Shown one piece after another: positions 47,236-56,053 of a stretch of DNA of 64,000 bases (position 1 is the stretch's first letter; the number at the start of each line of letters is the position of its first letter). Below the pieces are notes generated by a model. That model ran no database searches and was not told where the DNA came from. It was given only the letters and a program-made list of their open reading frames with translations. Where the stretch lies: assembly GCF_014654785.1 (NCBI RefSeq), contig NZ_BNBD01000004.1, positions 428,611-492,610 on the forward strand, read 5' to 3'. This DNA comes from Streptomyces mashuensis. Its GTDB lineage: Bacteria > Actinomycetota > Actinomycetes > Streptomycetales > Streptomycetaceae. A program made the position numbers and the translations under genes.

Positions 47236-47309
47236 CAGACGACCCTAACCAAGGTCAGCGCCCGGCGACGGGCGGTTTTCCGCCCCCTGCACCAGGGGGC
47301 GGGCGCGCA

Positions 47310-48116
47310 TTAGCGGCGGCGGAACATCAGGTCCCGGACCACGTGCCCCTTGTCCAGGCCCTGCGACTCGAAGCGCGTCAGCGGACGGAACTCCGGACGC
47401 GGCGCGAACCCGCCGTCCGGCTGCGTGTTCTCGAACTCGGGCGCCGCGGACAGCACCTCCAGCATCTGCTCCGCGTACGGCTCCCAGTCCGTCGCGCAGT
47501 GCAGCACGCCGCCCGGCGCCAGCCGCGCCGCGGCCAGCGACAGGAACTCCGGCTGGATCAGCCGGCGCTTGTGGTGCCGCTTCTTCGGCCACGGGTCCGG
47601 GAAGAAGACGCGGATGCCCGCCAGCGCGTCCGGCGCCAGCATCTCCCGCAGCAGGATGATCGCGTCGCCATTGGCCACGCGCACGTTCTTCAGCCCGTTC
47701 CGCTCGGCCAGGCCCAGCAGGTGTCCCTGGCCCGGTGTGTGCACGTCGCACGCGAGGATGCCCGTGCCGGGGTCGGCGGCCGCCATCTGCGCCGTCGCCT
47801 CGCCCATGCCGAAGCCGATCTCCAGCACCACCGGCAGCGCCGGGTCGCCGAACAGCTCGCCCAGGTCGAGCCGGCGCATCCCGTCGATGTCCAGCCCCCA
47901 CTGCGGCCACAGCCGGCGCAGCGCGTCGCCCTGCCCGGCGGTCACCCGGCTGCGGCGCGGCTGGAACGACCGGATCCGCCGCTCGTGGTGCGAGCCGGCC
48001 GGGTCCGGGGCCGGGCCCTCGGGGAACATCGGCTCCCGCCGGGCACGCGGAGGCGCGGCCGGGCGGTCGAGGGGCCGGGCGAGGGACGGGGCGGGGTACG
48101 TGGAGTTCTCGGACAC
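47310..48116 (-). CDS. trmB: tRNA (guanine-N7-)-methyltransferase
   Basis: TrmB makes m7G46 in the variable loop of tRNAs using S-adenosylmethionine. In the 268-residue protein the first 60 residues are a Pro/Arg-rich extension. The core then shows RRSRVTAGQGDAL, VVLEIGFGMGEATAQMA (SAM site) and VFFPDPWPKKRHHKRRL, the family signature. FRPLTRFESQGLDKGH lies at the end. GTG at 48116 follows GGGAGGACT. It lies upstream of the PrsW gene on the same strand and may share its transcript (74-base gap). Confidence 0.94.
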   Translation of the reverse strand: MSENSTYPAPSLARPLDRPAAPPRARREPMFPEGPAPDPAGSHHERRIRSFQPRRSRVTAGQGDALRRLWPQWGLDIDGMRRLDLGELFGDPALPVVLEIGFGMGEATAQMAAADPGTGILACDVHTPGQGHLLGLAERNGLKNVRVANGDAIILLREMLAPDALAGIRVFFPDPWPKKRHHKRRLIQPEFLSLAAARLAPGGVLHCATDWEPYAEQMLEVLSAAPEFENTQPDGGFAPRPEFRPLTRFESQGLDKGHVVRDLMFRRR

Positions 48117-48346
48117 AGTCCTCCCAGTCTACGGGCGGGCCGCCGGAACCCCTCGGGGCCGCCCGTTCCACCGGGCGGACCGGCGTTTTCATCGTGTCGC
48201 CCGATCGTGTGACCGCGGGTGACCTGCTCGTACGGATTGCCGTGCCCCCGGTGGCGTGGTGGGCCCTCGCCGGGCCCCGCTCCTCCTACGATCCCCCTGG
48301 CCACTCCCCGGCCGGCCCGTGATCACCCGGAGCCACGGAGACCCGT

Positions 48347-49282
48347 ATGCGCCCGTTCCTCCGCGCCCTCGCCCCAGCCCTCGGCCCCGTCCTCGGCCCC
48401 GTTCTCAGTGCTGTCCCGGCCGTCCTCGTGCTGCTCCTCGCGGCCTTCGGCCCGCAGGGAGCCGCTGCCTTCGGCCCGCAGGGAGCCGCTGCCTCCGGCC
48501 CGCAGGGAGCCGCTGCCTCCGGCCCCGGTGGCTGGCGCCTTGTCTGGGCCGACGAGTTCACCGGGCCCGCCCACCGGCGGCCCGACGCCGCCCGGTGGGT
48601 GTACGACCGCGGCGGCGAGCCCCAGTGGGGCAACCACGAGTGGCAGTACTACACCGACCGCCCCGCCAACGTCTCCCTCGACGGGCAGGGCAACCTGGCC
48701 ATCACCGCCCGCCACGAGCGGCTGCCCGGCATGCACTGCGCGTCCGGGCCCTGCGACATCACCTCCGGCCGGATCACGACCAAGGGCCGGTTCGCCCGCA
48801 CGTACGGCCGCTTCGAGGCCCGGATCAAGGTGCCCGGCGGCAAGGGCACCTGGCCCGCGTTCTGGATGATGGGCGCCGACATCGACCGGGTCCGCTGGCC
48901 CGGCAACGGCGAGATCGACGTCATGGAGGTGCTCGGCCGCGAGCCCGGCACCGCTCACGGCTCCGTGCACGGCCCCGGCTACGCCGCCCAGGGCGTCGAA
49001 CGGCACACCGACCTCGGCCGCGGCCGCTCCCTCGCCGACGACTTCCACGTCTACCGCGTCGACTGGGAGCGCGGCCGCATCACCTGGTACCTCGACGGCC
49101 GGCCCTACGGGTCGGTCCGCGCGGACCGGCTCGGCCGCGGCCGGAAGTGGGTGTCCGACCACCCGCACTACCTGCTGCTCAACCTCGCCGTCGGCGGCGA
49201 CTGGCCGGGCCCGCCGGACCGCACCACCCGCTTCCCGGCGCGGCTGCTCGTCGACTACGTACGCGTCTACGCACCCGCGTAG
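48347..49282 (+). CDS. Secreted glycoside hydrolase family 16 beta-glucanase
   Basis: A 311-residue exported enzyme. The signal peptide (about residues 1-36) is followed by three copies of the octapeptide (F/S)GPQGAAA encoded by 24-base direct repeats, then the GH16 jelly-roll. The catalytic strand is NGEIDVMEVLG with both Glu and the Asp. Other blocks are WVYDRGGEPQWGNHEWQYYT and GTWPAFWMMG. The motif ExDxxE with the extra Met points to laminarinase (endo-beta-1,3-glucanase) activity on fungal or algal glucans. ATG at 48347 follows GGAG. No transporter or regulator for glucan use is adjacent. Confidence 0.9.
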   Translation: MRPFLRALAPALGPVLGPVLSAVPAVLVLLLAAFGPQGAAAFGPQGAAASGPQGAAASGPGGWRLVWADEFTGPAHRRPDAARWVYDRGGEPQWGNHEWQYYTDRPANVSLDGQGNLAITARHERLPGMHCASGPCDITSGRITTKGRFARTYGRFEARIKVPGGKGTWPAFWMMGADIDRVRWPGNGEIDVMEVLGREPGTAHGSVHGPGYAAQGVERHTDLGRGRSLADDFHVYRVDWERGRITWYLDGRPYGSVRADRLGRGRKWVSDHPHYLLLNLAVGGDWPGPPDRTTRFPARLLVDYVRVYAPA

Positions 49283-49307
49283 CCGCACCGGTCGCCGCCC
49301 ATTCCGC

Positions 49308-50540
49308 TCACCGGTCCAGCTGCGCCAGCACCCGCCGCGCCACCTCCCGCCCGATCGGCAGGGACGCCGTGGCCGCCGGCGACGGCGCGTTGAGCACGTG
49401 CACCATCCGCCGCGACTCCACGAACCGGAAGTCGTCCACCAGCGTGCCGTCCCGCAGCACCGCCTGGGCCCGCACGCCCGGGGGCGCGGGTATCAGGTCG
49501 TCCGCCGACACGTCCGGCAGCAGCCGCCGCACCGCCTCCGTGAACGCGGCCTTCGACAGCGACCGCCGCACCTCGCCGGCCCCGTACCGCCAGTGCCGCC
49601 GCGCCAGGCGCCACGTGCCCGGCCACGCGGCCGTGCCCGCCAGCTCCGCCGGCCGTACGACCCGCCGCCCGTACCCCTCGCGGGCCGTGGCCGGCACCGC
49701 GTTCGGCCCGACGTGCACCTCGCCGTCCACGCCGCGCGTCAGGTGCACGCCCAGGAACGGGAACGCCGGGTCCGGCACCGGGTAGACCAGCCCCCGCACC
49801 AGCCCCGCCCGCTCGGCCGCCAACGCGTAGTACTCCCCCCGGAACGGCACGATCCGCAGCCCCGGGTCGTCCCCCGCCAGCCGCGCCACCCGGTCGCTGT
49901 ACAGCCCCGCGCAGTTCACCAGCGCCCGCGCCCGCAGCACCTCGCCGCGCGCCGTCCGCACCGCCACGGCCCCGCCGCGCCGGCCGATCACGCGCACCTC
50001 GGCCCCGTACCGCACCGACGCCCCCGCCTCCTCGGCAAGGGCGGCCAGCCGCCGCGCCACCGCGCCGAAGTCGCACACCCCCGTCGTCGCCACGTGGATC
50101 GCGCCCACGCCACGCACCGCCGGCTCGTACTCGGCTATCTGCGCGCGGCCCAGCTCCCGCACGGGTATGCCGTTCTCCCGGCCGCGCTGCACCAGCGCGT
50201 GCAGCCGGGGCAGCTCCGCCCGCTCCATCGCCACGATCAGCTTGCCGGTCACCGCGTGCGGCAGGCCCTGCTCGGCGCAGAACCGCACCATCTCCGCCGC
50301 GCCCGCCACCGCGAACCGCGCCTTGAACGACCCCGGGCGGTAGTAGACGCCGCTATGGATCACACCGCTGTTCCGCCCGGTCTGGTGCTCCGCCGGGCCG
50401 CTCTCCTTCTCCAGCACCACCACACGGGTGCCCGGCGCCGCCCGCGTGATGGCGTAGGCCGTCGACAGGCCCACGATGCCGCCGCCGACGACCAGCACGT
50501 CACCGTCGTAGTCGCACGCTCTCAGTGCCTCACCGCCCAC
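49308..50540 (-). CDS. lhgO: L-2-hydroxyglutarate oxidase
   Basis: An FAD enzyme of about 410 residues that oxidises L-2-hydroxyglutarate to 2-oxoglutarate, removing a side product of central metabolism. The dinucleotide fold starts DVLVVGGGIVGLSTAYA, then EKESGPAEHQTGRNSGVIHSG and YYRPGSFKARF, the family hallmark. VPFRGEYYAL and FLGVHLTRGVDGEVHVGPNA follow. The start is uncertain: GTG at 50540 is used, with a weak site, and no closer Met precedes the FAD motif. It converges on the GH16 gene. The ORF1590-like gene upstream on the same strand ends 108 bases away. Confidence 0.85.
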   Translation of the reverse strand: MGGEALRACDYDGDVLVVGGGIVGLSTAYAITRAAPGTRVVVLEKESGPAEHQTGRNSGVIHSGVYYRPGSFKARFAVAGAAEMVRFCAEQGLPHAVTGKLIVAMERAELPRLHALVQRGRENGIPVRELGRAQIAEYEPAVRGVGAIHVATTGVCDFGAVARRLAALAEEAGASVRYGAEVRVIGRRGGAVAVRTARGEVLRARALVNCAGLYSDRVARLAGDDPGLRIVPFRGEYYALAAERAGLVRGLVYPVPDPAFPFLGVHLTRGVDGEVHVGPNAVPATAREGYGRRVVRPAELAGTAAWPGTWRLARRHWRYGAGEVRRSLSKAAFTEAVRRLLPDVSADDLIPAPPGVRAQAVLRDGTLVDDFRFVESRRMVHVLNAPSPAATASLPIGREVARRVLAQLDR

Positions 50541-50648
50541 GCCACCATGATGGCCTGTGGCACTGACAACCCGCCGCCACATGGGGATCATGCCCGCCCG
50601 GCCCCGCTCCCGGGCCCGCCCGCGGCCCCCCGGGCCCGCCCGGTGCGG

Positions 50649-52118
50649 CTAGGCCGGTGCCACCAGCAGCGGCCGCGCCCGCTCCCGCAGCTCCACCACG
50701 CGCGGTTCGTCCCCGTACGGCTCCAGGCGGTGCAGCAGGTCCCGTACGTACTCCGTCGTGCGCGCCGACGAGATGCGCCCCGCGACCTCCACCGCCCGGG
50801 CGCCCACCGCGCACGCCGCGTCCAGGTTGCCCGACTCCAGCTCGGCCACGGCCGACACCACCAGCCGCAGGCCGTGCGAGCGTACGAACTCCTCCGTCGG
50901 CCGCGCCAGCGCCTGCTCCGTGAACCGCTGTACCTGCCGTGGCATGCGCAGGTCGCGGTAGCACTCGGCGGCGTCGGCCGCGAACCGCTCATGGGTGTAG
51001 AAATCCAGCCACGACGGGTCCGCGTCCCCCGGCCGCGCCCGCTCCAGCCAGCCCTCGGCCGCCTTCAGCGCCGCCCCGCAGGCCGGCCCGTCCCCGGCCT
51101 TGGCCTGCGCCCGCGCCTCGACCAGCCGGAAGAAGCTCATCGTGCGGGCCGTGGCCAGGCCGCGGTTGCGCTCCAGGGCCGCCTGCGCGAGGTCCACGCC
51201 CTCGTCCGCGTGACCGCGGTACGTGGCCTGGAGGCTCATCGACGCCAGCACGTACCCGCCCAGCGGCACGTCGGCCGCCGCGCGGGCCAGTCGCAGCGCC
51301 TGGATGTAGTACCGCTGGGCCGCCTCCTGCTGGCCGGTGTCGAACGCCATCCAGCCCGCCAGGCGCGTCAGTTCGGCCGTCGCCCCGAACAGGGCGCGCC
51401 CCACGTCGTCGCTGTACGAGCCGAGCAGCAGGGGCGCCGCGTCCACCCGCAGGCACTCGGGCACCATCGACGAACGCCAGTCGCCGCCACCGTACTTGGA
51501 GTCCCAGCGCCGGGCGTCCTCGGCGGCCTCCCGCAGCTTGCCGACATCGCTGTGGCCGACACGCTGCGGTAAACCGCAGTCCGGGCCGGCGGACCCGCCG
51601 CCACCCGGACCGGGCGTCGCCGACTCGCGGGCCGCCTGCGCCGGCTCCCGCGCCACCGAGCTGTCCGCGGGCGTTATCAGCCAGCGCGAGGCCGGTGTCG
51701 CGTACGCGCTGACGGAGAAGGATCCGGCCAGGCTCTGCCAGATACCACCGCCCCCGCGCCGACCGGCGACATCCAGCCGGTACAGCTCCGTCGCCGAACG
51801 CACCGCCTGGCCGACATCGCGCGGAAAGCAGAGCCCCACCTCCGGCGCGGGGTCCGCGTCCGCCAGCCCGATCTCGTGCAGCGGGACGGGCCGGCCCAGC
51901 TTGGCCGCTATGGCCGCCGCGATCAGGTGGGGGGCGACGCCCTGCGGCACCATGCCCTTCGAAACCCACCGGGCGACCGAGGTCTTGTCGTAGCGAAGGG
52001 TCAATCCGCGCTGTGCACCGAGGTCGTTGACCCTGCGCGCGAGACCGGCGTTGCTGATCCCTGCGAGGGCGAGGACAGTGCCCAGCTTCTCGTTCGGCCC
52101 GCGTGGCTCCCTGGACAT
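50649..52118 (-). CDS. Sporulation-associated TPR regulator (ORF1590/NsdA-like)
   Basis: This 489-residue protein has an N-terminal helix-turn-helix-like region ([20 protein letters not shown], then [11 protein letters not shown]) and a long series of helical repeats. Examples are [37 protein letters not shown] and [15 protein letters not shown], which read as TPR units. The layout matches the Streptomyces regulators NsdA and, by location as I recall, the sporulation-associated ORF1590 family. Such proteins influence sporulation or antibiotic production. ATG at 52118 follows GAGGGG. A promoter-like TTAACG-N17-TACGCT lies 60-90 bases upstream. Confidence 0.65.
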   Translation of the reverse strand: MSREPRGPNEKLGTVLALAGISNAGLARRVNDLGAQRGLTLRYDKTSVARWVSKGMVPQGVAPHLIAAAIAAKLGRPVPLHEIGLADADPAPEVGLCFPRDVGQAVRSATELYRLDVAGRRGGGGIWQSLAGSFSVSAYATPASRWLITPADSSVAREPAQAARESATPGPGGGGSAGPDCGLPQRVGHSDVGKLREAAEDARRWDSKYGGGDWRSSMVPECLRVDAAPLLLGSYSDDVGRALFGATAELTRLAGWMAFDTGQQEAAQRYYIQALRLARAAADVPLGGYVLASMSLQATYRGHADEGVDLAQAALERNRGLATARTMSFFRLVEARAQAKAGDGPACGAALKAAEGWLERARPGDADPSWLDFYTHERFAADAAECYRDLRMPRQVQRFTEQALARPTEEFVRSHGLRLVVSAVAELESGNLDAACAVGARAVEVAGRISSARTTEYVRDLLHRLEPYGDEPRVVELRERARPLLVAPA

Positions 52119-52177
52119 GCGCACCCCTCGACGACACGACGCCCGCCCCGGCATAGGCACGAGGCATTCGTAAACCC

Positions 52178-52206
52178 AGCGTAGTTCGCCGCATCCCGAC
52201 CGTTAA
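52178..52206 (-). promoter_or_regulatory. Promoter of the ORF1590-like gene
   Basis: Minus strand TTAACG (52201-52206), a 17-base spacer and TACGCT (52178-52183). The leader would be about 55 bases. Confidence 0.5.
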
Positions 52207-52965
52207 GAGGCGATGTCCCGGATGGCGAGATTCTGGCCCGTATGTGCGTGCACGGAGGGGCACGTGCTCCGGTTGTGTGTGGCCGTGCGCCCGCCGTGCG
52301 CTCTGTCCGCGCCAAGGGGGCGGCGGTTCCATGGAGGGGCGTGGGTTGGCCCGCTGTACTGGATCCAGTGGGCTGGGGGAGCCGTCGCCTCATTCCCCGC
52401 GGGCGGCGGACGCGGTCCGGGAGGTTGCTCGCGCCTCCCGGACCGCAGCATGCGCCCTTGTGTGCGCACGGCCGTGGCCCCGCGTCGCCTCTCGTATGCG
52501 CTGGACCCGAACTTTGGCCGAATGTCGACATCGAGGGCAGGTCGAGACGCTTCCGCCTCTGGGGCGCGGACGGGTGCGTAGCCGCCGCAAATCACCCCAA
52601 CCGTGACGTAAGCCCATCTCCCGCCGTTGTCCCGAGCGTTGGCTGCTTGACCACCCCCGGGTGGGTGCGGGGCCGCACGGTACGGACATCATTGTTCTGT
52701 GCATGGCGTTCCGTGCATGGCGTTGGGGCGCGAGTGGCGCAACTCCACGGCGGCTGCGGCTGGTTGAGCCGGTCGGGCCGGTCGAGCCGGTCGAGCCGGT
52801 TGGGCCGGTTGGGCCGGTTGGGCCCGGTCGGGTCGGCCCATGACGCCATGACGGGTGGTCGGTGCGGTGGTGTACGGGAGTGCGGTCGGCACGACGGCCG
52901 GGGGCGGGTCCGGCGGGGCGGCCGTCGGCCCGCCCGGCGGTTGTCCACAGCCTGTGGAGGCGGCG
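52207..52965. other. Long intergenic region between ORF1590-like and cyclase genes
   Basis: About 760 bases between divergent genes. I found no convincing coding sequence; the frames present are Arg/Pro-rich without ribosome binding sites. I also looked for a lasso-type precursor peptide and saw none. The only notable structure is the nonamer repeat at 52762-52824. Confidence 0.5.
52762..52824. repeat. Seven tandem 9-base repeats (GGTYGRGCC)
   Basis: GGT(T/C)G(A/G)GCC is repeated seven times without interruption about 140 bases before the cyclase start. The copy number could vary between strains. Confidence 0.85.
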
Positions 52966-55104
52966 ATGCGCTGGTTGGTGGGCTGGAGCTGTGCCTCCTC
53001 CGGAGCCGGACCGGCGGCCGGCCCCCGCGCGACACCGGTCGGCGCGCGCCTCCTGTGGGGCGGAAGCGCCCCCCTGTGGGCCGTCGGCGACTGGCGCCCC
53101 GACGACGTACGCGTCATTCACAGCAACCACGACAGCACCACCCGCCTCGCAGTGCTCGGCCGGTGCGGCGCCGACGACGACGCCCTCCGCGCCGGCCTCA
53201 CCGCCGCCCGCGGCGGCGCCCTGCGCCACCTCACCGCCTGGCCGGGCAGCTACACCGCCGTCGCCCAGGCCGGCCGCCGCCTCGCCGTCGTCGGGGACCT
53301 CGCCGGCGCCCGCCCCGTCTTCCACACCGCCGTCCCCGGCGGCACCGCCTACGCCACCGCCGCCCTGCCCCTCGCCGACCTCGTCGGCGCCCCGCCCGAC
53401 GCCGGCCACCTCGCCGCCCTCCTCGCCTGCCCCGACGTCCCCGAAGCCCTCGGCGACGGCACGCCCTACGCCGGCGTACGGCGCGTACCGCCCGGCCACG
53501 CACTCGTCCTCCGCGACGGCAGCCGCGACATCACCGGCTACGAACCCACCGCCACCCTCGCCGGCGCCACCGCGTCCCGGCACGACGCCGCCCACGCCGT
53601 CGACACCCTCCGCGAAGCCCTCACGGAAGCCGTACGCGCCCGGTTCGCCGCCCCGCACCGCAGTGCCGGGCGGCTCCCCTGGCCGTGGGGGAGCGGCCCA
53701 CGGGGGAACGGGGACAGCGCGGGCCCGGGGCCGGCGGGCGGTCCCGTGGCCGGCACCGACCTCTCCGGGGGCAGCGCCTCCGGCACCCTCGCGCTCCTCG
53801 CCGCCGGCCCCCGCACGCACAACGCCACCCCATCGGGTGACGGCCCGGCACACCAGCGGCTCCTCGCCGTCACCTTCAACGACCTCGCCACCGCCGCCGG
53901 TTCCGCCCACGACGCCGAACTCGCCCGCGCCGCCGCCCTGTCCAGTCACCCGGGAGTGCGCCACGTCGTCGTCGCCGCCGGCCACGACGCCCTGCCGTAC
54001 GCCGCCCTCGCGCACGGCCCCCTCACCGACGAACCCGGCCCCGCCCTCGTCACCGCCGAACGTCACCGCCGCCGCCTCGCCGCCGGCGGCACCGACCACC
54101 TCGTCGGACACGGCGCCCGGCAGGCCCTCGACGCCCACCCCGCCCGCCTCGCCGACCTGTTGACGGACCGGCGCCGCCGGCACCTCCTGCGGCCCGTCTC
54201 CGCGCTCGCCCGCGCCGACGGCACGGCCGGCAACGCGCTGGCCGTGCCGTTCACCGTCTACCGCGCCGCCCGCACCCTGGCCCGCACGCCCTACCGCGAC
54301 GGGCTCGAACAGGCCGCCACCGCCCTGTTCCGCCTGGCCGTACAACAGGAGGACGGCCGGGCCCATGGCGCGGGTGACGGGGGCTGGGGGCCGGTGGGCG
54401 CCTCGCTCGCGGCCCTGGCCTGGTGCCGCCCCGGGCCCGCCGCACGCTGGCTCACGGGCCAGGCCCTGGCCGACGTGGGCGCCCGGCTGCGGCGCGCCGC
54501 CGAACGCCCGCCCGCAGGCCTCCCACCACGCCCCGGCGAACGGCGCGCCGCCGCCGCACTCCACCGCCACGCCGCCGACCACCGCGTCTTCGAGCAGGCC
54601 ACGGAAGCACACGGCCAGCGCCTGCACGCCCCCTTCCTCGACAACCAGGTCGTACGCGCCTGCCGCGCCCTCCCCGAACCCCTGCGCGTACAGCCCGGCG
54701 CCCGTGCCTCCGTGCTCCGGGACGTGCTCGCAGGCGCCGGCGTGCACGCCCTCCCGCCCGGGTGGGGAGCCACCTCGCACGCCACGCACGCGGCAGCGGC
54801 ACGCACGGGCCTGCGTACGTACGCGCAACCGCTGCAGGACCTGTTCGACGCGCCCCTGCTCGCCGACGCGGGCCTCGCCGACGCCGCGGCGGTGCGCGGC
54901 GCGCTACGGGCGGCGGCAGCGGGGGAGCCCGTGGCGCTCGACGGGCTCGCACAGCTGGTGGCCATGGAGGTGTGGCTGCAACGCCTGCTGGCGCGCCGCG
55001 GCACGTGCTGGTCGGACGACACTCCGGCGGCGTACGGGTATGGGGACGGGGACGGCTCCGGGGAGGCGGTGGGGCCGGCGGTCCCGCCTACCGGATGCAG
55101 CTGA
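52966..55104 (+). CDS. Asparagine-synthetase-like macrolactam cyclase family protein
   Basis: This 712-residue protein belongs to the asparagine synthase fold. The N-terminal glutaminase-like domain has DLAGARPVFH, GVRRVPPGHALVLR and LACPDVPEAL. The AMP-forming domain has the pyrophosphate loop as DLSGGSASGTLALL, and late motifs are FLDNQVVRACRALPE. Residue 2 is Arg, not the Cys needed for glutamine hydrolysis, so it cannot use glutamine ammonia. That is the state of lasso-peptide and albusnodin/ikarugamycin-type macrolactam cyclases, which I recall beginning with similar MRW sequences. No precursor or protease gene is adjacent, so the substrate is unknown. ATG at 52966 follows GGAGG five bases upstream. 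Confidence 0.75.
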   Translation: MRWLVGWSCASSGAGPAAGPRATPVGARLLWGGSAPLWAVGDWRPDDVRVIHSNHDSTTRLAVLGRCGADDDALRAGLTAARGGALRHLTAWPGSYTAVAQAGRRLAVVGDLAGARPVFHTAVPGGTAYATAALPLADLVGAPPDAGHLAALLACPDVPEALGDGTPYAGVRRVPPGHALVLRDGSRDITGYEPTATLAGATASRHDAAHAVDTLREALTEAVRARFAAPHRSAGRLPWPWGSGPRGNGDSAGPGPAGGPVAGTDLSGGSASGTLALLAAGPRTHNATPSGDGPAHQRLLAVTFNDLATAAGSAHDAELARAAALSSHPGVRHVVVAAGHDALPYAALAHGPLTDEPGPALVTAERHRRRLAAGGTDHLVGHGARQALDAHPARLADLLTDRRRRHLLRPVSALARADGTAGNALAVPFTVYRAARTLARTPYRDGLEQAATALFRLAVQQEDGRAHGAGDGGWGPVGASLAALAWCRPGPAARWLTGQALADVGARLRRAAERPPAGLPPRPGERRAAAALHRHAADHRVFEQATEAHGQRLHAPFLDNQVVRACRALPEPLRVQPGARASVLRDVLAGAGVHALPPGWGATSHATHAAAARTGLRTYAQPLQDLFDAPLLADAGLADAAAVRGALRAAAAGEPVALDGLAQLVAMEVWLQRLLARRGTCWSDDTPAAYGYGDGDGSGEAVGPAVPPTGCS

Positions 55105-56053
55105 TCCGGGCCAGCGCCCAGTCGGCCACCGCCACGCGGTCCATGGCGGCCTCCGAGTCCACGACCAGCCGCAACGTCCGGTGCCCGGCGAGCGGCACGT
55201 GCACGGGGACCGGCGCCTGCCCGGCCCGCACCAGGCCGGACCCCCACATCCGCTTGCCGTCCGCGTACACCGAGAACGTCGCCGCGCCCAGGCCCAGCGT
55301 CATGTCGTCGACGCCGGCGAGGGCGTCGTAGGAGGTGCAGGTGCGGTTCAGGTCGATGGTCACGGACGACGAGGAGTGCACGCTGACGCCGTGCGGGTAT
55401 GCCGTGCCGGCGACGCGCAGCCCGTGCCGCTGCCAGAGCCAGCTGCTGCCGTACAGCCGTACCTCGGGTTCGTCGCCGTTGCCCAGGCCCTGGTAGTCGA
55501 GCTCGCTGAGGCGGTGGGCGACGGTCACGACGGGCGGGCCGGACGGGGGCGGGCCGGGCTTCGCGGTGTTCGCCGGCCGTGGGGTGGTGGGTGTGGGGGT
55601 GGGCGTCGGCGACGGTGTGGGGGCCGGCCTCGGGGTGGGCGTGGTGCTGGGCCGGGGTGTGGGGGTGGGGGACGGTTCGGCGGTGGTGGGGCCGGCCGTG
55701 GGGGTGGCCCTCGCGGCCTTGGCGACGAGGGCGGGGGGTGAGGTGGGTGCGGGGGAGGCGGTGAGGGAGGGGCCGGGGGCGGGCGCGGTCGCGGAGGCGA
55801 CCGGCGCTGCCGTGGGCCGCGCCCGCAGGTCGCCCGCGGGCGCCCCGGTGCCGCTGGCCAGCGCGTACGCGACGATCGCCCCCGCCGCAGCCACCGCCCC
55901 GGCCAGCAACCCGACCCGCGCCGCCATCCCGAGCCCCTCACCGGCAACGGCGGAACCGGCAGACCCGGCGGACCCGGACCCGGCAGCGGAACCGGCAGCG
56001 CCTCCAGCCCCGGGGGCCACCCCCCCCACCCCCCACCCCTGCCCCCGCCCCAC
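55088..56053 (-). CDS. NPCBM-domain C-terminal part of a split sigma-factor protein
   Basis: The frame holds one transmembrane helix (ARVGLLAGAVAAAGAIVAYA), a long Pro/Thr linker (PTPTPRPSTTPTPRP and similar) and an outer NPCBM/NEW2-like carbohydrate-binding domain. That domain shows VRLYGSSWLWQR, YPHGVSVHSSSSVTIDLN and CTSYDALAGVDD. It has no start codon with a ribosome binding site. It overlaps the end of the sigma-factor frame, shifted by one base, and as I recall Streptomyces homologues are single fused proteins. It is thus either the second half of a frameshifted gene or a product made only when slippage occurs at the G8 tract (56020-56027). Confidence 0.7.
   Translation of the reverse strand: MGRGQGWGVGGVAPGAGGAAGSAAGSGSAGSAGSAVAGEGLGMAARVGLLAGAVAAAGAIVAYALASGTGAPAGDLRARPTAAPVASATAPAPGPSLTASPAPTSPPALVAKAARATPTAGPTTAEPSPTPTPRPSTTPTPRPAPTPSPTPTPTPTTPRPANTAKPGPPPSGPPVVTVAHRLSELDYQGLGNGDEPEVRLYGSSWLWQRHGLRVAGTAYPHGVSVHSSSSVTIDLNRTCTSYDALAGVDDMTLGLGAATFSVYADGKRMWGSGLVRAGQAPVPVHVPLAGHRTLRLVVDSEAAMDRVAVADWALARISCIR

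Noticed and set aside
52207..52965. Possible lasso-peptide precursor upstream of the cyclase
   Set aside because: No frame has a leader with a Gly-started core and Asp/Glu at position 7-9 behind a ribosome binding site.
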